Source: Macropodus opercularis
Taxonomy: Eukaryota; Chordata; Actinopteri; Anabantiformes; Osphronemidae
Assembly (NCBI GenBank): GCA_030770545.1
Contig: CM061092.1
Coordinates: 17,547,501-17,611,500, forward strand
Length of the DNA stretch: 64,000 bases
Direction of reading: 5' to 3'
Shown in pieces: positions 24,001 through 36,000 of this stretch (position 1 is its first letter; each line of letters opens with the position of its first letter). Both the position numbers and the translations under genes were made by a program. The notes below the pieces were generated by a model. It ran no database searches. It was not told the origin of the DNA and saw nothing but the letters and a program-made list of their open reading frames with translations.

Positions 24001-27000
24001 CCTATCCTTGTATCTTTAGCCTTTAAGGTATAGTTTATGGTATACAGTGCATTGTTGTTAGTGGTAGTCTAAATTAAACTGGCCAAAGCCAAGCCAAAAT
24101 ACTCTGATATGAACTGAAACCGGTAGTCCCTGTTTTTTCAAACTGAGTATTAATCCTCATTACAAGTATTCTGAACTTCATGTGTAAAACCTTTGGGAAG
24201 CCCCTTGTGCAGTCTTCGAGTGGTCAGAACGACCCCACTGTAAACAAAGCTCAAAAACACACACAAGGGTTGGATAAAACAGCCTTCGTGGGTGTTACAT
24301 CCAAGCAATGAACACATGTGGGTCTATGATGAACAAGTTCATTCAACCGTTCATCTAGATGAAGCGTGTTGTAATTTATCATCTGTCTGCGGCTTTTTTA
24401 TCCAACCCTCAATCTCAATCACATGCATATGTAATGGGGGACACTCCTTATTTTGACATTATAATTAGGTTTTGGGGTTTTCTATTTAAGGATAAGGTTG
24501 AGTGACAAACATCAGCTCGGTATAAAGACAGAAAAGGTCAAAAGACACAAAGAAAGTTAATACATGAGTTTTGGTCTCATCAAATTCAGCATCCTTCTGT
24601 ATCAAGTCTAATACAGTGCCTTGCAAAAGTATTTGGCCCCCTTGAACTTTGCGACCTTTTGCCACATTTCAGGATTCAAACATAAAGATATAAAACTGTA
24701 ATTTTTTGTGAAGAATCAACAACAAGTGGGACACAATCATGAAGTGGAACGAAATTTATTGGATATTTCAAACTTTTTTAACAAATAAAAAACTGAAAAA
24801 GCGTTCACCATAGCGTAGGACATGTGTCCTGAGATGATCGAGGAGGCTGCTGCTAGTCTGAAGGTTGAGTCATGGCGTCATACACTGCTGCTAGTTTTTA
24901 AATGTAATTAACATTTTAATTAATTCGATTTTATCTTATTTTAAATGTATTTTTTACTGCGGAATTTTATTTTTCAGAATTTCTCTAGTTTTTTTTTTAT
25001 TTTTTTTTTAATTACTTAATAAATTAATGTATGTGCAGGTTTACATACAAAATAAATGCTTTCGAGATGATCATGGTGTATCATTATTTATTTCACAAGG
25101 TTTCAGCTCGTTAGACTCTGTAAGTATAAAGTTAATAAATCATGATTTGGATTGGCTGAAATAAGAGTTTGTTTTATTGGGCGCCGGGCCACATTGTACT
25201 GGACAATTTGGGCCCTGAGGTCAAAAAGGTTAAGAACCTCTGGTTTAAAGTTTGCCACAAGCCACCTGGGAGACACACCAAACCAAACGTGCTCTGGTCA
25301 GATGAAACCAAAATTGAACTTTTGGCAACAATGCAAAACTTTATGTTTGGCGTAAAAGCAACACAGCTCATCACCCTGAACACACCATCCCCACTGTCAA
25401 ACATGGTGGTGGCAGCATCATGGTTTGGGCCTGCTTTTCTTCAACAGGGACAGATGGTTAAAATTGATGGGAAGAAGGATGGAGCCAAATACAGGACCAT
25501 TCTGGAAGGAAACCTGATGGAGTCTGCAAAAGACCTGAGACTGGGAAGGAGATTTGTCTTCCAACAAGACAATTATCCAAAACATAAAGCAAAATCTGGA
25601 AATGGTTCACAAATAAACATATCCAGGTGTTAGAATGGTCAAGTCAAAGTCCAGACCTGAATCCAATCGAGAATCTGTGGAAAGAACTGCTGTTCACAAA
25701 CACTCTCCATCCAGCCTCACTGAGCTCGAGCTGTTTTGCAAGGAGGAATGGGCAAAGATTTCAGTCTCTCGATGTGCAAAACTGATATACCCCTAGCGAC
25801 TTACAGCTGTAATCGCAGCAAAAGGTTGCGCTACATAGTATTAACTTAAGGGGGCTGAATAATTTTGCATGCCCAATTTTTTATTTGTTAAAAAAGTTTT
25901 AAATATCCAATAGATTTCGTTCCACTTCATGATTGTGTCCCACTTGTTGTTGATTCTTCACAAAAAATTACAGTTTTATATCTTTATGTTTGAAGCCTGA
26001 AATGTGGCAAAAGGTCGCAAAGTTCAAGGGGGCTGAATACTTTTGCAAGGCACTGTATACTGGAGCATTCAGAAATGCTGAAATTGGCCTTTTCTATACA
26101 TGTCTATAAACATGATGTGATGATGTAGTTGCTTATTTGAAAAACCACTGAAGAAAAGATTTGTGGAACTATGTCCACAATATCACTGCAAAACTGAGTG
26201 TAGGCATGGGGCACAAGTGACTTCATGAAATCAGCAGGATTTGTTTACACTTGTTTGTGGTTCCTGATATCCACTCATTATAGCTAGTACCAGAAAAACA
26301 TCACAGAAAATCACAGTCTGCCCCCATCCTGTTTTTAAAACCTCTGTCTAAAACAAACTAGTATTCCTTATATCCTTATATTTGTAAGCACTACCCTGGT
26401 TTCCTGACATCTTCCCCTTCTCCAGCCAGCTTATTGTCAGGGGGTGGGGCTTTATCAATGCCTATGCTCCCCACTTTATCTCTAGTAGGAAAGATAACAC
26501 TGGGAAGCACACAAAATCAATTACGTATGGTCAGCAATAGCCAATTAGTTACTAAATAAAGCCACAGAAGCCGAGTGAATACTGAGTGGGTGTTTAAAGA
26601 AAATGTGTCAGAACTCAAGGGCCTCCACCTGAATAGCACACTCTGTTAGGGTTTTACCATGTGAACAGAATACATACCACTATGATCACCTGCCATTCAC
26701 AGGCACATTTCGCACATTCAGATTTTTTCAGAAATGCTATGACAACTTCAGTATGTTCAATCTGTATTTTCTTTTATTGTTTAGCACAGATTTCCCGTTT
26801 GTAGTTGTCAGGTTTTCTCTTTGCATAAAGATGTTTTGTGATGTTTTATTCAATGTTATCAACATTCAGAGAAACAGAGAACATACATACAGTATATAGC
26901 AACAGTCTTAAACCTTGCTTTGTAAAGTGCCTTGTGATAACTTTTGTTGTAAATCGGTGCTATAAATAAAACTGAATTGAATACCATGAACATTAATATG

Positions 27001-30000
27001 TCAGTTTGATCAGTTTACTATGCTTCTGTTGAAAGAAGTCATTCTAAAGAATATGTGATTGAGGGGAGAGACTGGCCATTTATTATCATTTATAACCACC
27101 GCTAAAACATAAAACATAAATGCAAGGATAACAAAACACATTCTCACTGTCTATTATCAATTGGACCATCAAAAATGGTCACATACACAAGTTTTGTGTA
27201 TGTTACTGTACATGGCTTCCTCCTGTAGCAGGTCTAGGAAGGTTTTACCACTGGGACCCGTAAAAGGTTTATTATATTCTGTGATTTGTTTAGTGGTTTA
27301 CTATATTGTAAATCCATGATACAGTATTTTGTATCACAATGTACATCATATTGTGATGCCTCAAATGCTGACTCTGAAATACAACTCAGATCAAATTATG
27401 AGTGTGGAATTACTCTGCTTTACCCCCCACCCCCATAGCTTGCAGTTATGGACATATTAATATAGTTCCAGCAGAGCTCCCTTTGGTTATTCTTGTAGTG
27501 TTGGACAAAGAATCAATATCTGAACCAACAATTGCTGATTGTCTTGAAGGATACTCACAGCTAAATGAGATTTATGTTATACTGGAGCAGCATTAATACA
27601 AAACCACAGAGTATGGACCTGTGCTGGTAAAGTATGCTTCCAATCCATTTTTATTAATATAAATATTTATGGTAAGTATCCCATTTTAAACGTCTTTGTA
27701 TTCTGGACTCAAAAAGAAAGCTGACACAGGAGAATCCATTAGAGGTGCAATAACAGATATGCACGCAAAAAGAAATTTGAATTATTTTGCCTTATACCCT
27801 GAGGACAGGAGAGGTCTAAGTCTGAGGAAGGAACCTTACCCTCAAATCCAGAGTGAAAGTGGCAGGTTTAGAATCCTACCAATGACCAAGAGGACTACAT
27901 GAGCTCAGATGACTCTGAATGGTGCATATACTCGTTATCAAAACTAACTTGATTCCTGAGCGAAGTTGATGGATGTCTTCTTGATATTCCACATCCCTCC
28001 ATTTGTGAAAGGCTTTAGCTGATCTAGAAGACCATATATAGGGAATGTGCATATCTTTACCAAGATGCTCCAGTCTGCCATCTGGGATCAATACCAAACA
28101 CTTTTCTGCAAGAAGAGAAGGAAGACTCCAGAGATGCAAACCAAACTTTTCCTCAAAAGGTGAGGTTCTCTCAAAAGGTTGTAGGTCCAAACTCACAATG
28201 CACTAAGTCAGAATATAACACTAGTCTCCATACTGTAAGATAACCAGAGCCTCATCAGCAACATTATGGAAGCTTTATGGTTCCATACAGTTAACCTCCA
28301 TTCAAATGTTCTTTACAAAACGTGTATGTGCTTTAGCTCCATTCAAGGATGGCTGACAGAAGAAGCAAAGGATTGAAGAACGTTTAGATTTTGCAAACAT
28401 ATTCTGGTACTGAATTAAAGATTATAGAATTCCAGTTCAGTGATTTCTTTAGAACTTGCAAAGGGAATCCTTGGACCTACTATTACTACAGTTGTACAGC
28501 CTTCATAAGCAGTACACTGGCAGTACCATTTCAATCTTGGTATAGTTCAAAACTATGGACCTTAGAACGTAATGTTGTTCTGAAAATTGTGGTTTCACTA
28601 CATCCTTTTACATCCTTCAGACCAAAAGATAGGGATGTTGGACTCTCATGTGCTGAGGATAAAGAACAGCAAAACTGTTGCTTGCATATAAACTTGCAAG
28701 CATAAACATAGGCTGAGGGTCGCACAACAGTAAGGTGGGGAAGGCATTAGAATACCAGTGATGTCACATTATAGATTTGTCAGTTCACCTCATCACTAGA
28801 GCAACACCAGTTCATCTGCTGCTGCTGAAAGGGAACAACTTCCCCAGTGACCTGAAAGGAGGAACCACACTGAAGTGTGAAGTCTGTATTATCACCAGGG
28901 TGCTGCATTGAAAGTGAAGAAATGCCAACAGCAACAAGTTAAGAAGGATGTCGTGCGCAGAATCACTGCATCTCCCATCACTGAATGAGAGCAGAATTTC
29001 ACCTGAAAAGGTGAACAGAGAACTGTCAAACAGCTGTGATCGTATCAGGATGGAACGGATTGTCTCTATTCTTCATACCAACAGTCTGAACTCCTCCTGG
29101 CATGTCTGTACACACACACACACACATATTTTTTTTCTTTCAGTGTGTGAGTATATTCAGAACAAACACCATCCCTGCACCATGATGCTGGAAATCCAGC
29201 AGATTATTTGTGGATCCATCACTGCTGGACTGGACCAGTATTACTTGAAATCAGCCTCCAAACACACAACCAGAAACAGACTTTAGGTCTGATTAGATTA
29301 GATTATTTGCTGATCCAATAAAGAATGTCAATGTCTGATGTTCAAAATGAAATCTGCAGCAACACTTCTGAATGATCAATAAACATAGATGGTGTTACAT
29401 TGGACAGGAGTGACAGAAATAATTTTTTTAGGTGCAATGACTGATGATAAACTTATCGTTAAAAAATGCTTTTTAACTATCACTTTCTAACCTATTAAAA
29501 CTTTTTGATCTAATCATATTTCAAATTGAACAAATCACGGATAAAAAAAGAATTACAAAAATGTAATCACAATAATTGTACAGGATACCTTTATTGCCAG
29601 GGAGGCCATTATCCATTTGTGACTTTTTCAATTCTCCACAAAATATGGCATACAGTAGGTCTGTATAGTTCCATCAGTGAAGGTTGGACACAGGAAAGCA
29701 AAAGAAGCAGAGGGAGAGAAAAAAAAATGAAAGGAAAGAGGAGAGGAGAGGCCGGTTCACATACAGACAGCCCTGCGGGAATGTGAGGCAGCAAAGATCT
29801 TCACTTTTAAATCTGTGCCTTAGTAAACATGAAACTACTACCAATTATCACCTCCTGCATCTGCCAGCACACATACATAATTGTTCCTCCACAGTCTACT
29901 AGTGGGACTCTCCTTTTCAACAGTGCTGCTGGGTGTTAACGAACCAATCACTTCTGAGTTAATGAAGCCATTCACAGGTCTGCTCCCCCCTCCTGCTTCC

Positions 30001-33000
30001 CCTCATCAATTTAACATATCCCTGAATAAAAAGCACCAATCTGTCAACTATAAGAAGTTTCAAGTTTAAAATAATTATTTTATCTCACTCAGATATAGAC
30101 ATGCAGAGTTGTCAGAAACACATGTGTCTCCTCCACTCCATTTTCCTCCAGGCTAGAAACACAACACAGCATGCATCATAGAGATCTCTGAGGAAAATGC
30201 TTCAGAGAAGGCTTTGAGTTAGAAACCCGAGATGGTTAGACAGTCTGCTATCAGGTTATATGATGCAAACATTACGATGGCTGTGGTCATGCTCTGAGAG
30301 TGACCCTGGAGAAAGAGAACAACAAACGTTTAAGTTCTGGAGAATATCAATGATGACACCCCAGGACTCATTCCAGATTGCGACAGTTGAACTTAATAAT
30401 GTGGAGTCCTTATCAGTATTATCTGTCACGTTTACCTCAGGATCAAAACATACCAGGAACAAAGCTTCAATTCAATTCTGTTCAATTTTTTAGTTAATTA
30501 AGGTTTGGGTTTTCAAGGGCAGCAGGGAAATCTAGATACCCAATAGTTCAGGAGGTAGAGCAGTGACTCACCAGAGAGTCAGTCGTTTGATTCCCTTTCC
30601 CCCTTATGATATTAATATTGTTTAATAACGGATATGCCATAACAGATACTCCCATTACCATAATGGAATAAGGAAAAAGGTATCAACCACAAACTTAAGG
30701 CTACTGTGACCAGGGAAATATGCCCGGCGACTCAGAGCACCACAGATGAACACAAGACAAAGGACTCCGAGTTGTTTTAAAAGTTGCTGAATAATTTCGA
30801 GCTTTGTAATTGTTCTGTATGTAGCTTCATAGTATGAATCACAATAAACCAAACAGTCTGCATATTTTCCACTAACGCTGTAACTCCATAATTTAACAAT
30901 GTGCATTCTCATAAAAGCAGAAATCAGCTGATGTGATGGTTTACGGTCATAGCACTTAAAAGTGTCAGGCTCTACCAAGTATGTTTTACTGTTCCCCTGC
31001 TTTTCCTCATGAGTTTTTGCAGACACACTGACACACGCGTGTGATGACCTGTAGCTGGCGATCGCTTGACATTCATAACACATCATGCATAGCTCACCTA
31101 TGACACCTGTGCCAGACTCTCCAAGGAGGTCACGTGGGTGGTTAGGATGAGGAATTACGAATATTGCCGAATTTGGGGCAGAGTTTGTATTTTATTTATT
31201 TAATTCAATCACTTCAAATAATATGGGTAAATAAGACGGGAGTACTTTTGGGCTTCATGCATTCAAATTGCTGGTTGCATATGAACGTGGTAAATATTGG
31301 GAGCTTCCTCGTTAACCATAAATCCCTAATCTCTGTGTTTCAACAATTTGCTGCTGCACATTAACATATGAATGCATCATTGTGGGAAGGATGTGATCAA
31401 ACTTTCCTTTTTGATGATTTCAATCAATGTATCTAAACAGCAGTGATGTATTACTTATTATAGAAATGATTTATACAGAAATAAAGTGTTTTTATGTTTC
31501 TATTAAGCTTAATTTTTTCTCTACAACATAAAATCCAACAATCAGGTGAAGTTTACTTACAAACTGAATTTCTGATTGCAGTTTATTTATAATCACATTT
31601 TTACACATTTTCTCTCAAGAAAAAAACAACGTTTTTGCTGAGGCTGCTGCTGTAGTTGCAGTGAGCTGGAGATATGTGGAGAACTTTGCGACCCCTGGTG
31701 GTTGAAATTAGATTTCCACCACTTTTTTTAGCTGCAAGAATTCAAATACTCCGTCAGCCACTATAGATCCAGGGAAATACAGAATACATCACAAAATAGA
31801 GATCATTTAGTCATTTATCTTATTATGGAGAAGGCTTCAGACAGAATACAGGGTTTACCAGTTTTTAACTCAATGATGTTACAAACTCAAAATAATTGCT
31901 GAGTTTTCTAAAACCCTCTGACTAATGAATGCTGCCAAACTCACTCGAAAGTCCCCACGGGGAAAAGACAAAACTAAAGGGCACTCTTTACAGAGTCTAC
32001 AGCCCATAAGATTAGGAAAAAAAGGGTGAGCTATTAAACCAGGAACATAGTTTAGTTTGATATGCGCACGATATAAGATACATAAAAATGACAGAAAAAT
32101 GTTGTGTTGTGAGAAGATTTGGAAAGAAATTTGGAGAGTGATATTTTGCCAATATCATGACGACTGTCAGCAGTAGACAGCATTCAAAGGTTTGGGATTT
32201 TGATCTTGTACCACCAAATAAGGTCAAATACTTCATGCCCTATATTTTCTGTTTGAATCACTGAACTATTTCCCATTTTGAATGTATCTGCTAAAAGAAA
32301 AGGAGCAGACTAAAGCCTGCCGCAGTGGGAAAAATTTATTTCTAAATAAAAACCTGTAAAGAACAAAAGCTTTGTCACTTTGTTTCTGTTAACACACATT
32401 AACAGGTTTGTCAGTTGGTGTTTGTTATGTTTTAGGGGTGTGGATACGTGTGACTGCATACTTGTTTCATTTAAACTTCTCTGTACTCTGTATGTAACCT
32501 CATTCATATTTTTAATTTTAATGTGTAATCTGTAAAAACTATTTAGCATAACAGTCACTGCTTTAGTCGTGTTTTGGAAAGGGTGCTATAGAATAAACAG
32601 TCCACTAGATGTCACTCACACTGATACAATTATCAAGAAAGCCTCAGTGCTTCAGGAGTCTTCACCAGCCCATCACTACTTATTCATGCTAAACTCAAAG
32701 ACAACAACATACAGCTAGGACAAGATTACAGCAACACTGGACTTACAAACATACAAAGTACAAACCAATACAACATCCACATACCAACAACCACAACAAC
32801 AACCAACAAATGAATGGTGTGGAGAGGGGGCCTTAAATAGTGAAAGGACAGGAAGCAGGAAACCAAAACCAGGAAGTGACATCACAACACAGAACAACCA
32901 GACAGGAAACAAATGCAGCACCTCCAAAGGCTGGAGGGCCAAACTGTCACAAATAACTTATTGAACAAATCAAAAACAATTATGTCACAAAAGTGAAGCA

Positions 33001-36000
33001 CCGTTTTTGGTAAACTGCTCCTTCTGGATGCTTTTCTTTGTTTTCCTCATATCGGCCTAGGATTTCGCACTGAACACAAAACTGTTCAAAAGGAAAACAG
33101 AAGGCTCTAAGCTCAAAAACCACACAAGGGTTGGATAAAACAGCCGCAGACAGACGATAAATCGACGGTAGAAAGACGATAAGACGATAATCACAACACG
33201 CTTCATCTAGATCAGGGGTATTCAACTAAAATTTAAAGAGGTCCGGTTACGCACATTTTTTGGAAGCAAAGGTCCAGAAGATTATAATGTCTAAGTATTT
33301 GCTGTGATATATTATTAAGTAGCCTGCATGTAATCAGTACTTGACTGTCAAATCAAATTAATTCAGTACAATTCAAAAACCTTTTGACAAACTGAAACTC
33401 CAACTGAACATATATTTACAATGTAATCTAATTCATGAAATAAAAGCAGGGCTGATTTTCAAAATAAGCAAGAACACAAATGTTCAAATAAGATCTTAAC
33501 TTTGAAAAAATAAAATAAAGGAAAGGCATAAAAAATTTTACATCTTGAATCAAAAGTCTCAACCTATTTAACTGGTAAGAAAAACCTGAACATATCCTAA
33601 CAACTGAACAGTTTTGGAGGCTCATCTTCTTCCCCTCATATATTTAACCCACGTACAGGACTCAGTGCTGGGATGTATTGTCTGTCTGCGGCCGTTTGAT
33701 CCAACTCTTGTGTCTGTTTTTGAGCTTTGAGCCCCTTCGTGGCTCAGTGAGAACACTGAGCTGTAGCTTCTATCGTATGTCTCTCCCTTTGTTGTCGCTA
33801 GCTACACGCAACTGTTATCACCGTATTTGTTTGTTAATTCCTTTGCAACCTCGAACTTACTTTTAGCTGCAGGTGCTGTTGAGTCGCAAAATGTAGCGCC
33901 TGTGATCCACAGAATCGATTGGCTAAGTGAAGTCACGTGGTTAACGCACGTTCAATTGGCCTTCACCAAATAACTACCGTAAAGATCACAATAGCCGCGC
34001 CGGTTAAAAGTAAAGTGCTCCACTAGATTCTGAATCAAAACGTTCCGTTTGGTCTGTAGCTCCGGGTCCGTATGGGACAGCTTCTGGGTCCGGATCCGGA
34101 CCGCGGTCCGCCTGTTAGTGACCGCTGATCTAGATGAACGGTTGGATAAACTTGTTCATCATAGACCCACACGTGTTCATTGCTTGGATGTAACACCCAC
34201 GAAGGCTGATTTATCCAACACTTGTGTGTTTTTGAGCTTTGAGCGCCCCCTAGTTTACAATGGGGTCGTTTTGACCCGTCGAAGGCTGCACAAGGGTTAA
34301 GAGTTGCCACTGTACCATCAAGAATGGTGGTATTACGTCAGATACCATGTCAAATATAAAACCAAATATAATATTAACTCTCCAAATATTTTTCTTATTT
34401 AACGGCTCCCTTCTGCTCCTTTATCTGGTCTCAGCAAAGTCTGGGCAAGTGCCCTCAAATTTTAATAAGCCACTACCCAAGTTGAGGTTCTACCACAATT
34501 TTGTATCTGCATAGAATGAAATTAATGAAATGTTACTACTGACCACAGAAGTTTGTTTGACTTTACTTAATCCAGAAAACAACAATAACACATAGATATG
34601 ACACAATTGGATTTTAATGGACACTGCACTTGTCATATTGTGGATTGCTAAGTGCATTCAGAATATAAGGGTTATACTGTAATTATGTTCTATTCAATGT
34701 GTACAAACTGTATAAAAACCTCACTCAGACACGCAGACATACAGTACATTGAGGTCAGGCATGTGGCCATCATTTATTTAAAAGAAAATGGAAGAGAGAC
34801 AGAGATGGGGAGGGAAATGGGAGGACAGTAGAGAAAGACAAATAGGTGAACGAGATTTAGTGGGACGTGAACAACCACAACTGGAAGAGACCTCACGGGA
34901 GTAAACCCCACACACATACAGTATATACCCACACAAAGAGGGCACAAATTCTGACTATATCTGTGGAGATATAAGTGGCTTTGCCGGGGTTTCATCTGTT
35001 TATATACAGACACAATAATAAGAACCAGACATAAAATCTCTTTATCTACAAACACAGCAATTGGTCTGGACTTGTATAGCACTTTTCTACCTATCAGTAC
35101 TCGCTTTGACACTGCATTTGATTCACCCATTCGTGCACACAAACACACCAGGGGCCGCTTGGGATTCAATGTCTTCCCTAAAGACACTTCGGCACATGCT
35201 GGGGAAGCCAGGAATCGAACCACCGAGCCTACGATTGATAGTCAACAGCTCTACCTCTGAGCCACTGCCACCCTACAAAAACAACCATAACCAACATCCG
35301 AGAAAGTGGGCCTAGTTCTGTTGGCACTGTGTGGTCCACAACTCTCCAGCAAATATTTATGTGAGATTTGAAAATTAGAATTAGAAAAAGAGAGTGTAAA
35401 TGATTGATGAATTAGGTTTATATAATGGACAGATTCAAATGGTTGCTCTGAAGCATGGAACCCTTCCTCCATGTCACTGCATCACATAAACTTTGTGTTT
35501 CTTTTTTCCTGTATTTCTCCCTCTGCAGGTACGGTCAGACTCCGAGCTGTGTGTCTTCACAGTCACGGCTGTGGAATTTAAAAGACTACTGCGTCAGCGA
35601 AACATTTTACTTTTAAATTTTTACACTTCTTAAATAGCTTCATAAATAGACAAATCGTTACTTTGAATGAAACTGTCTTTGTCTACTAGTACTAGAACCA
35701 GGTCAGAGGTATCACCTCTACTGAAAAGGGGTCTAAGATTAGGCCTCAAGCTTACAGACTTATCACGTCCTGGGAAACATTACATTTATTTTTGGCATGA
35801 ACAATAATTAATAATGACAATAATTTAATTTTGGTTAGTTAAGAAGTGGATGAATTAATTGTGAAATTAGATTACCTAATTATGAAAATATATTTTCGCT
35901 GAATGGGGTGCTGACATAGTTTAATATAAAATGAATAATTTAAAACATGGGTTTGTAAAAACCTTAGTAGATAACACAACCTTCGATACAGCAATTATGT

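Noticed and set aside
26430..26480. LINE endonuclease block (GWGFINAYAPHF-like) in intron 2
   Set aside because: Only about 12 residues resemble a LINE motif and flanking sequence gives no support.
30655..31086. Ly6/uPAR-type GPI-anchored protein
   Set aside because: Starts with a CYEC motif, but the conserved later cysteines and the terminal CC...CN are missing.
34774..35223. 149-codon minus-strand open frame as a gene
   Set aside because: Its N-terminal part translates the SINE at 35061-35275 and the rest shows no family motif.
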